DNA from: Candidatus Gottesmanbacteria bacterium
GTDB taxonomy: Bacteria > Patescibacteriota > Microgenomatia > UBA10105 > UBA927
Direction: 5' to 3'
Length of the DNA stretch: 14,650 nt
Assembly: GCA_016199185.1 (NCBI GenBank)
Contig: JACQHE010000044.1
Coordinates: 1 to 14,650, forward strand
Made by a program: the position numbers and the translations under genes. The first letter of the stretch is position 1. The number at the start of each line of letters is the position of its first letter. Below, one piece after another: positions 6,282 to 11,366 of the stretch. The notes below the pieces were generated by a model. It was given only the letters and a program-made list of their open reading frames with translations, searched no databases and was not told where the DNA came from.

Positions 6282-6689
6282 TCACTCTTTTATGACAAAT
6301 TTCGTTCGTACCGGCAGTTTGGCTGTAGCAAGCCGCATGGCTTCGCGCGCATCCTCGATGGGTACACCGGCCATCTCAAACATGATCCGACCGGGTTTGA
6401 CGACCGCTACATACTCTGCCACATCGCCTTTGCCGCTGCCCATGCGCGTTTCCGGCGGCTTTTTGGTGATCGGCTTATCCGGAAAAATCCGGATCCACAC
6501 CCGGCCGCCGCGCTTGGTGTAATGCGTAAGCGCCCGGCGGGCTGCTTCTATCTGCCGGCTCCCGACCCAGCCGACCGAAACGGCTTTGAGCCCGCACTCA
6601 CCAAAAGTCACATCGCTTCCGCGGATGGCCACCCCCCGCCGTTTGCCCCTAAATTGTTTTCGATGTTTTGCTCGTTTTGGTGCAAGCAT
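6282..6689 (-). CDS. rplP: 50S ribosomal protein L16 (uL16)
   Basis: A 135-aa protein near the A-site tRNA elbow. It starts MLAPKRAKHRKQFRGKRRG. TRGGRVWIRIFPDKP-like (KRGGRVWIRIFPDKPITKKP) and ETRMGSGKGDVAEYVAVVKP signatures follow, with PGRIMFEMAGV after them. Length is the family norm. It follows a fold-back element that fills the rpsC–rplP spacer, and upstream of the ATG is CCCATCACT, with no Shine-Dalgarno. Confidence 0.98.
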   Translation of the reverse strand: MLAPKRAKHRKQFRGKRRGVAIRGSDVTFGECGLKAVSVGWVGSRQIEAARRALTHYTKRGGRVWIRIFPDKPITKKPPETRMGSGKGDVAEYVAVVKPGRIMFEMAGVPIEDAREAMRLATAKLPVRTKFVIKE

Positions 6690-6691
6690 AG

Positions 6692-6765
6692 TGATGGGTT
6701 ACTGGGTGAATGGGTGAATAGGTAAATAGGTAAAACTCATTCACTCATCACTCATTCACCCATTA
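6692..6765 (-). repeat. Intergenic fold-back element, family A copy 2 (rpsC–rplP spacer)
   Basis: The plus strand reads GGTTACTGGGTGAATGGGTG and then degenerate AGGTAAAT units. After a short centre comes CACTCATCACTCATTCACCC. The arms are roughly inverted. The copy begins at the rpsC TAA stop and ends a few bases before the rplP ATG. Arms and orientation match the copies at 656-730 and 7405-7480. Confidence 0.82.
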
Positions 6766-7392
6766 ACTCCTTCGACATATCCACACTTTTACGCCGATGT
6801 ACCCAGATTTCGTCAGTGCTGGGACGGCGGCAAAGTCCACGTCTTCCCGTATAGTAGAAAGCGGGATCGTGCCGGACTGAAACTTTTCCCGCCGGGCGAT
6901 CTCGGCGCCGTTGATCCGTCCGGAAAGCCGGACCCGCACGCCCTTGGCTCCTGCGGCCATCACCCGCTCGACGGCCTGATTGCAGATGCGCTTATGCGGC
7001 ATGCGTTTGATCAGTCCGTCGGCAACCGTGGTCCCTACCAGATATGCATCCAGATTGGGCTCTTTGACCGGCTCAACGGCGATATCGACTTTCGTTGCGT
7101 CGGACTTGAGAAACGACTCAATGAACTTTTTGAGCAGTTCCAGCCCGCTGCCACCCCTTCCGATGACCACGCCAGGACGGGATACATGGACCGTGACTTT
7201 AACCTTGTTGATGGACCGCTCAATTTCAACTCTTGCCAATCCGGCTGATTTGAGCTTGGCGGTAAGCGCCCGACGCAGCTCTACGTCCGCAAGCAAGAGG
7301 TGCTTGTACCGGCGGCTGTCGGCGTACCAGCGCGATGCCCAGTTGAACACCGGCCCGATCCGAAATCCTCTTGGATGAATCTTTTGACCCAT
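6763..7392 (-). CDS. rpsC: 30S ribosomal protein S3 (uS3)
   Basis: A 209-aa protein of the mRNA entry channel. It starts MGQKIHPRGFRIG. The type II KH domain shows the GRGG loop at residues 78-81 (PGVVIGRGGSGLELLKKF). The C-terminal domain carries KGVRVRLSGRINGAEIARRE and STIREDVDFA. Length is within the bacterial range. The ATG is preceded by TTATTAAAAAA with no Shine-Dalgarno. Family A fold-back elements flank it on both sides, and its TAA stop sits at the element edge, preceded by AAGGAGT. Confidence 0.98.
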   Translation of the reverse strand: MGQKIHPRGFRIGPVFNWASRWYADSRRYKHLLLADVELRRALTAKLKSAGLARVEIERSINKVKVTVHVSRPGVVIGRGGSGLELLKKFIESFLKSDATKVDIAVEPVKEPNLDAYLVGTTVADGLIKRMPHKRICNQAVERVMAAGAKGVRVRLSGRINGAEIARREKFQSGTIPLSTIREDVDFAAVPALTKSGYIGVKVWICRRS

Positions 7393-7404
7393 TTTTTTAA
7401 TAAA

Positions 7405-7480
7405 AGTTACTGGGTGAATGGGTTACTGGGTAAATAGGTTTTTGTATTCCCCATTCACTCATCCCTCATTCACTTATCAC
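7405..7480 (-). repeat. Intergenic fold-back element, family A copy 3 (rplV–rpsC spacer)
   Basis: The plus strand reads GTTACTGGGTGAATGGGTTA at the left and CACTCATCCCTCATTCACTT at the right, with inverted arms. The rplV TGA stop (7470-7472) lies inside the element, so the last rplV codons are repeat-derived. The left end lies about a dozen nt before the rpsC ATG. Confidence 0.82.
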
Positions 7481-7811
7481 TTTTTTCATCAGTTAATGTA
7501 ACCCGTATATGTGTCATTCTTTTTTTGTAGGCATGTGCTTGCCCTTTGGATACCGCCCTCCAGCGCTTCATGGCGGGTCCGCGCAGGACTTCTATGGATT
7601 TGATCGAAAGCCCCGCGGTATCCGCTTTCTTTTCCTTCGCGTTGGCTACCGCTGAGGCCACCACGTCCGCAATCGGGCGCCCCGCGCGTTTGGGGATGGC
7701 GCCAAGCCGGGTAAGGGCCACAGACGGCGTCAACCGATGAACGGAGCGCGCCACCAATTGCACTTTACGCGGACTCATCCGAATGTATTTAGCGGTAGCT
7801 TGATAGTCCAT
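7470..7811 (-). CDS. rplV: 50S ribosomal protein L22 (uL22)
   Basis: A 113-aa protein whose β-hairpin lines the peptide exit tunnel. It begins with the typical AKYIRMSPRKVQLVARSVHR. ADVVASAVANAKEKK and a SIEVLRGPAMKRWRAVSKGQ hairpin region follow, then KKRMTHIRVTLTD. Length is normal. The ATG is 1 nt after the rpsS TAA. The C-terminal residues and stop run into a family A fold-back element. Confidence 0.98.
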   Translation of the reverse strand: MDYQATAKYIRMSPRKVQLVARSVHRLTPSVALTRLGAIPKRAGRPIADVVASAVANAKEKKADTAGLSIKSIEVLRGPAMKRWRAVSKGQAHAYKKRMTHIRVTLTDEKSDK

Positions 7812-7812
7812 A

Positions 7813-8097
7813 TTATGTCTTCTCCATCGTCCGTTTCGTCACCTGGCCGTGGCCGCGGAATACGCGCGTCGGGCTAAACTCTCCCAGCCTGTGGCCGACC
7901 ATGGCTTCTGTCACAAACACTTCGATAAACGCGCGTCCGTTATGAATCGCAAACCGGTGCCCAACAAACTCCGGCGGGATCTGACAGGCGCGCGACCACG
8001 TTTTGATCGGCGCACGATCACCGCCTGCTTTCTGACGGTTGACCTTAGCTAAAACTCTGGGATCTATGTAAGGACCTTTTTTAGAACTTCTTGCCAT
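7813..8097 (-). CDS. rpsS: 30S ribosomal protein S19 (uS19)
   Basis: A 94-aa protein of the small-subunit head contacting S13 and the A-site finger. It starts MARSSKKGPYIDPRVL, followed by IKTWSRACQIPPEFVGHRFA and the signature MVGHRLGEFSPTRVFRGHG. The ATG at 8097 shares its A with the rplB TGA (TGATG) and has a clear AAGGAG about 7 nt upstream. A GTG one codon earlier is less likely. Confidence 0.98.
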   Translation of the reverse strand: MARSSKKGPYIDPRVLAKVNRQKAGGDRAPIKTWSRACQIPPEFVGHRFAIHNGRAFIEVFVTEAMVGHRLGEFSPTRVFRGHGQVTKRTMEKT

Positions 8098-8846
8098 CAC
8101 TTTCTCCTTTGTACGATCAGCTTATCACTATACTTCCGCCTGCTTCTGGTTTTCTTGCCCAGTGTCCGCTTCCCCCACGGACTTTTGGGAGAGGGGAGCC
8201 CGATGCCGCTTCTCCCTTCTCCGCCGCCATGCGGGTGCGAGCGGGGATTCTGCGCGACTCCCCTAACCCCCGGCCTTTTGCCCATAAGCCGTCTCCTGCC
8301 GGCTTTGCCGATAACACGATTTTTCCAGTCCACATTGCCCACCTGGCCGACCGTTGCGCGGCAAAGGCTTGAAAAGAGCCGTATTTCCCCGGAGGGAAGC
8401 TTTAATTGTACCCTATCTCCCTCTTTTGCCAAAACGGCAGCCGCGGCACCGGCGCTTCGCATCATCTGGGCGCCTGCGCCGGCTTTGATCTCCACGGCAT
8501 GAACGAGCGTCCCCACCGGCATATCGCCCAGGGCCATGCTGCAGCCTGGCTTAATCTCGGCGTTTTTTCCTGACGAAACGCGCGCGCCCGCGACAAGCCC
8601 GACGGGCGCCAAAATATAGCGCTTCTCCCCATCTGTGTATTGGAGAAGTGCCACATCCGCAGATCGATTCGGGTCGTACTCAATAGCCACCACGCGTGCC
8701 GGGACGCCGTCTTTATCCCGTCGCCAATCGATGAGGCGGTAGTACCGCTTCTGCCTGCCGCCCTGATGGCGAACTGCTACGTGACCAGCAGTATCTCTCC
8801 CGGAGTTTTTCGGGAGGATTTGTAAAAGATGTTTCGCTCGTTTCAT
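8097..8846 (-). CDS. rplB: 50S ribosomal protein L2 (uL2), N-terminally shortened
   Basis: A 249-aa primary 23S rRNA-binding protein needed for subunit joining and peptidyl transferase assembly. The OB-like part includes KDGVPARVVAIEYDPNRSAD and GEKRYILAPVGL. The conserved HPHGGGEGR is at residues 204-212, the first histidine matching E. coli His229, then PWGKRTLGKKTRS. Normal bacterial L2 is about 275 aa and begins with a KPTSPGRR-type segment; here the first 25 or so residues are missing. There is no room upstream, since the ATG overlaps the rplW stop as ATGA with a GGAG Shine-Dalgarno just ahead. Confidence 0.97.
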   Translation of the reverse strand: MKRAKHLLQILPKNSGRDTAGHVAVRHQGGRQKRYYRLIDWRRDKDGVPARVVAIEYDPNRSADVALLQYTDGEKRYILAPVGLVAGARVSSGKNAEIKPGCSMALGDMPVGTLVHAVEIKAGAGAQMMRSAGAAAAVLAKEGDRVQLKLPSGEIRLFSSLCRATVGQVGNVDWKNRVIGKAGRRRLMGKRPGVRGVAQNPRSHPHGGGEGRSGIGLPSPKSPWGKRTLGKKTRSRRKYSDKLIVQRRK

Positions 8847-9145
8847 TTTTTCTCTCCTTCACCGGTTATCTCAAATGCGTCGATCTTCTGCCCTGCCTTA
8901 AGCTGCACGAGTGCTTTTTTCCAGTCGCTCTTGACGATGCGCCTCATGCGCTTACCACTTCGGCGCTCCTTTCCGTGCATAATCATGGTGCGCAGATCAA
9001 TAACCGTCACGTTGTAAAGGTCGTGGATCGCGACGGCAATCTGGGGCTTATTGCTCCCCACGTTTACGGCAAATGTATACCAGCCCTTCGCAGCAAGAGC
9101 CAGGCTTTTTTCCGTAATGATTGGTTTTATGATAGTGTGTATCAT
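8843..9145 (-). CDS. rplW: 50S ribosomal protein L23 (uL23)
   Basis: A 100-aa protein at the exit-tunnel rim, docking site for trigger factor and SRP. It starts IIKPIITEKSLALA and continues with YTFAVNVGSNKPQIAVAIHD and LYNVTVIDLRTMIMHGKERR, then a basic loop and AFEITGEGEKK-like tail (DAFEITGEGEKK). Length is normal. The ATG overlaps the rplD TGA (ATGA), directly after a palindromic element that ends rplD. Confidence 0.97.
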   Translation of the reverse strand: MIHTIIKPIITEKSLALAAKGWYTFAVNVGSNKPQIAVAIHDLYNVTVIDLRTMIMHGKERRSGKRMRRIVKSDWKKALVQLKAGQKIDAFEITGEGEKK

Positions 9146-9888
9146 ACGCTGGATCCCCGCGTTGGCGGGGATGACAACTGAGTAATTGCTTCTTTCATAA
9201 ATACCAATTTTTGGTGCGAAACGACACTATATGTATGTAAGTTTTGCACGGGCAGGATGTCCACGCCTTTGATATTGCGTGCCGACCGAATGACTGTATC
9301 AGATCCCTTGTTCACTACTAAAAGCAGACGATGAGTCATATCTCCCACGATCGCGCGCAGTGACTGGGCCATAACGTTGGTTTTCGCAGAAAGACCGGCG
9401 AGTCCGTCTACCACTACCACGTTGCCCGCCTCACGTTGGCTCGTAAGTGCCGAGGCCAAGGCAGCACGTTTCATCTTTTTGGGCAAATCCAGATGATAAT
9501 CACGCGGCTTTGGTCCGAACACGATGCCTCCCCCCACGAAAATCGGTGCGCGAATGCCCCCGTGACGAGCCCTACCGGTGCCTTTCTGCCGATAGATTTT
9601 TCGCGTAGACCCTTCGACTTGCCCGCGGGTTTTCGTCGATGCAGACCCTTCTCTCTGATTAGCGAGGTACACACGCACGGCCTGAGCCATGAGGGGTTTG
9701 TTGATTTTGGCGGCAAAAAGCGCTGCTGGTAAGGCCAGCTTACCGGTAGGCTTACCGTCGGTGCCGAGGACTGGAACAGATAGGGGTGATATGGGAGATC
9801 GGGGGGATCGGGGAGAAGAAGCGCGGCGAGCCGGCCGAGTGCGGGAGACCGGCTTTTTTGTTGCTTTTCTGGATGGTTGTTTTGGCAT
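9142..9888 (-). CDS. rplD: 50S ribosomal protein L4 (uL4) with repeat-derived extensions
   Basis: A 248-aa protein whose loop reaches the exit tunnel. The core starts near residue 37 (SVPVLGTDGKPTGKLALP). The tunnel loop TRKIYRQKGTGRARHGGIRA and FGPKPRDYHLDLPKKMKRAA are diagnostic. About 36 residues of a basic Pro/Ser/Arg extension precede it. Part of that is SPRSPRSPISPLS, encoded by four 9-bp repeats. The last ten or so residues (SSPPTRGSSV) are encoded by a GGATCCCCGC-type palindrome. Usual length is about 205-215. The ATG at 9888 is the only plausible start; a GGAAG lies in the hairpin upstream, about 15-20 nt away. Confidence 0.96.
   Translation of the reverse strand: MPKQPSRKATKKPVSRTRPARRASSPRSPRSPISPLSVPVLGTDGKPTGKLALPAALFAAKINKPLMAQAVRVYLANQREGSASTKTRGQVEGSTRKIYRQKGTGRARHGGIRAPIFVGGGIVFGPKPRDYHLDLPKKMKRAALASALTSQREAGNVVVVDGLAGLSAKTNVMAQSLRAIVGDMTHRLLLVVNKGSDTVIRSARNIKGVDILPVQNLHTYSVVSHQKLVFMKEAITQLSSPPTRGSSV
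9151..9175. repeat. Palindromic repeat (GGATCCCCGC…GCGGGGATGAC) at the 3' end of rplD
   Basis: An 8-bp perfect stem, ATCCCCGC (9153-9160) with GCGGGGAT (9165-9172), around a 4-nt loop. It resembles the dispersed GGATCCCCGC-N-GCGGGGATGACA repeats I know from many bacterial genomes. It lies in frame inside rplD and codes for the L4 C-terminus; the stop follows six nt later and overlaps the rplW start. Confidence 0.8.
9779..9814. repeat. 9-bp tandem repeat inside the rplD N-terminal extension
   Basis: Four degenerate 9-mers on the plus strand: GATAGGGGT, GATATGGGA, GATCGGGGG, GATCGGGGA. The period is three codons, so the protein shows a Ser-Pro-X tripeptide repeat. It resembles in period, not in sequence, the arrays before tuf, rpsQ and rplE. 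Confidence 0.75.
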
Positions 9889-9898
9889 ACGTTTTTCA

Positions 9899-9934
9899 TA
9901 AGGTACTTCCTTGCGTACGCAAGGAAGTACCTTA
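9899..9934. repeat. 36-bp perfect palindrome in the rplC–rplD spacer
   Basis: Each half reads TAAGGTACTTCCTTGCGT or its exact complement, with no mismatch. In the transcript it can form a stem of about 16 bp with a minimal loop. The downstream stem strand holds GCAAGGAAG, the only Shine-Dalgarno-like sequence ahead of rplD, so folding would hide it. There is no U-run after the stem, so it is not a classical intrinsic terminator. Confidence 0.9.
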
Positions 9935-9939
9935 AAAAG

Positions 9940-10563
9940 CTATTCTTTTTGAATGATCAGGAGGCCGTTTCGGCCTCCTGGTACTAATCCTTTCACGGTA
10001 AGCGTGTTGGCGTCCGGGTTCATGGCAAAGACGGCAAGACCCCGTACCATCACGCGCTCTCCCCCCATGCGGCCTGCCATTCGCTTACCGCGATACACTC
10101 TTCCGGGTGTTGTTGTCTGACCAATCGATCCGGGTGCGCGCTCCCGATCGGACTGGCCGTGCGTGCGTGGCCCGCCGGCAAATCCGTGGCGCTTGACGAC
10201 CCCCGCAAATCCTTTGCCTTTGGAGACTCCCGTAACTCTGATTGCATCCCCAGGCTTGAACACATCCCCTACCGTTATTTCTGTTCCCACTGTTAGGTCA
10301 CCTAGGTCACTTACGGTACTTAGACGGAAAGAACGAAAAAAGCGGGGCTTTTCCTGTATCCCCGCTTTCTTTATGTGCCCCGCTATTGCTTTATTCATGT
10401 GCTTGGCGGTTCCGAATGCAAGTTGCACATTTCGATAGGAACCGCCCTCGGTAATCTGGCTCACCCAACACGGGCCGGTCTCAATAACCGTGACGGGAAT
10501 ACGCTTCCCGTCTGGCGTAAAGGCTTGCGATTGTTCTTTTTTGAATCCAAGTAATGCGTTCAT
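9940..10563 (-). CDS. rplC: 50S ribosomal protein L3 (uL3)
   Basis: A 207-aa protein whose extension reaches the peptidyl transferase centre. It starts MNALLGFKKEQSQAFTPDGK, then IPVTVIETGPCWVSQI. The signature VSKGKGFAGVVKRHGFAGG is at about 113-131. THGQS (134-138) contains the glutamine that PrmB methylates in E. coli. The ATG at 10563 gives the standard L3 start; a TTG at 10605 is rejected because its codons fall in the leader hairpin. The gene has its own promoter candidate and a hairpin leader, and carries a terminator-like hairpin at codons 66-76. Confidence 0.98.
   Translation of the reverse strand: MNALLGFKKEQSQAFTPDGKRIPVTVIETGPCWVSQITEGGSYRNVQLAFGTAKHMNKAIAGHIKKAGIQEKPRFFRSFRLSTVSDLGDLTVGTEITVGDVFKPGDAIRVTGVSKGKGFAGVVKRHGFAGGPRTHGQSDRERAPGSIGQTTTPGRVYRGKRMAGRMGGERVMVRGLAVFAMNPDANTLTVKGLVPGGRNGLLIIQKE
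10336..10368 (-). terminator. Terminator-like hairpin inside the rplC coding region
   Basis: In the transcript a 9-bp stem, AAAGCGGGG (10368-10360) with CCCCGCTTT (10347-10339), encloses a 12-nt loop. The run TTTTTTC (10342-10336) follows. This has the form of an intrinsic terminator but lies within L3 codons 66-76 (KKAGIQEKPRFF). It may cause partial termination when translation lags, or may be a chance product of codons. Confidence 0.45.
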
Positions 10564-10574
10564 AATAAGCAAAA

Positions 10575-10592
10575 CGACCTCGGTTGAGGTCG
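10575..10592 (-). promoter_or_regulatory. Leader hairpin just upstream of rplC
   Basis: A perfect 7-bp stem, CGACCTC with GAGGTCG, and a 4-nt loop, followed on the transcript by TTTTGC and then the rplC ATG about 12 nt after the stem. It could act as a weak terminator or hide GAGG, the only Shine-Dalgarno-like motif before rplC (spacing about 14 nt, rather long). No ligand-binding structure or known riboswitch was recognised. Confidence 0.6.
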
Positions 10593-10638
10593 GTGACTCT
10601 CCCAAGACTTTTGATACTACGTTTAGGATTAGACCTAA

Positions 10639-10667
10639 AGTATATCAGAGTATCTCCGTGAACTCAA
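10639..10667 (-). promoter_or_regulatory. Internal promoter candidate upstream of rplC
   Basis: On the minus strand: TTGAGT (10667-10662), a 17-nt spacer, then TATACT (10644-10639). This is 4/6 and 5/6 against the bacterial housekeeping consensus with optimal spacing. Transcription would start near 10632 and give a leader of about 70 nt. Just after the -10 is an imperfect inverted repeat (CTTTAGG…CCTAAAC, 10640-10621) that could be an operator or a 5' hairpin. Confidence 0.6.
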
Positions 10668-10745
10668 GAAATAAGCGATAAGTAATAAGCGATAAGAAAA
10701 ACTAGAACTCTTACTTATCACTTCTCACTTATCTCTTATCGCTTT
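10668..10745. repeat. GATAAG-unit fold-back element in the rpsJ–rplC spacer
   Basis: The left arm on the plus strand is AATAAGCGATAAGTAATAAG and on; the right arm is the imperfect inverse ending CTTATCTCTTATCGCTTTTT. The units are degenerate 7-8 mers. It begins at the rpsJ TAA stop and ends next to the -35 of the rplC promoter candidate. Built like family A but with a different unit sequence. Confidence 0.8.
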
Positions 10746-11054
10746 TTACATTTTAATCTCCACATCCACGCCTGCTGGCAAATCCAAATGCATGAGCTGG
10801 TCAATGGTCTTATCCGTGGGCTCAATGATGTCCACCAGCCGCTTGTGCGTTTTGATCATGAAGTCCTCGCGGCTGTTGCGGTCGATAAACGGGCTTCTGG
10901 CAACATTGTAGTGCGCCCGATCCGTGGGAAGCGGCACGGGTCCCACGACTTTAGCGCCCGTCCTAACCGCGGTGTCCAGTATCTTCTGACAGCAGTCGTC
11001 TATGATCCTACTGTCATACGCTTTTAAACGTACTCTTATTCTTCCCTTTGGCAT
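10746..11054 (-). CDS. rpsJ: 30S ribosomal protein S10 (uS10)
   Basis: A 102-aa small-subunit head protein, also NusE, a partner of NusB and NusG in antitermination. The sequence has RIRVRLKAYDSRIIDDCCQK, VVGPVPLPTDRAHYNVARSP and the signature DRNSREDFMIKTHKRLVDII, all standard S10. Length is the family norm. It begins 6 nt after the unknown 91-aa gene, whose 3' end carries AGAAGG, a plausible but distant ribosome-binding site. A fold-back element follows its stop. Confidence 0.98.
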   Translation of the reverse strand: MPKGRIRVRLKAYDSRIIDDCCQKILDTAVRTGAKVVGPVPLPTDRAHYNVARSPFIDRNSREDFMIKTHKRLVDIIEPTDKTIDQLMHLDLPAGVDVEIKM

Positions 11055-11060
11055 AACAAA

Positions 11061-11336
11061 TTAACCTTCTGCCTCATGTCGTACTATATATTGTTTACCA
11101 GCAAGACTCACTTGTACTTCTTCATCCGGTCCAAGATTTAAAATTTCCCAAGCATCCTCATAGGTGTTCGGTTCATGACCAGTGACAAATGCACGATGTG
11201 TCGCATCTGGATTTTCCTCTAAATACCTTGCATGAGTATAAACTACGTGTGCTTCATCTTCCAGTGCATTCCAACCTAATTGTAACGTTGCTACGATTTT
11301 CCTACTGTCTACCGCTAATAAGTTTGTAGCTGACAT
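11061..11336 (-). CDS. Unknown 91-aa acidic protein inserted between tuf and rpsJ
   Basis: I do not recognise this protein. It is 91 aa, soluble, without cysteine, signal peptide or membrane segment, and clearly acidic (about 16 Asp/Glu against 6 Lys/Arg), opposite to its ribosomal neighbours. It starts MSATNLLAVDSRKIVATLQL and ends GKQYIVRHEAEG. Support for being real: AGGAG 6 nt ahead of the ATG, a 30-nt gap after tuf and a 6-nt gap before rpsJ. GC is about 41% by my count, against roughly 60% in sampled parts of tuf, suggesting a later arrival or different constraint. Function cannot be inferred beyond likely co-expression with EF-Tu and S10. Confidence 0.75.
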   Translation of the reverse strand: MSATNLLAVDSRKIVATLQLGWNALEDEAHVVYTHARYLEENPDATHRAFVTGHEPNTYEDAWEILNLGPDEEVQVSLAGKQYIVRHEAEG

Positions 11337-11366
11337 ACTACTCCTATCTAGGCAGGTTATTCTAGA

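Noticed and set aside
656..7480. CRISPR array made of the recurring spacer repeats
   Set aside because: Copies are single, kilobases apart, in operon gaps, with degenerate arms and no regular spacers or cas genes.
9899..9934. Intrinsic terminator after rplC
   Set aside because: The stem is strong but no T-run follows it; an operon break before rplD would also be unlikely.
10564..10605. TTG start giving L3 14 more residues
   Set aside because: The codons fall in the leader hairpin, and MNALLGFKKEQ is the canonical L3 start.
11337..11366. Terminator or promoter between tuf and the 91-aa gene
   Set aside because: The 30-nt gap holds only a short CTAGA-type inverted match and the Shine-Dalgarno of the next gene; no stem with T-run and no -35/-10 pair.
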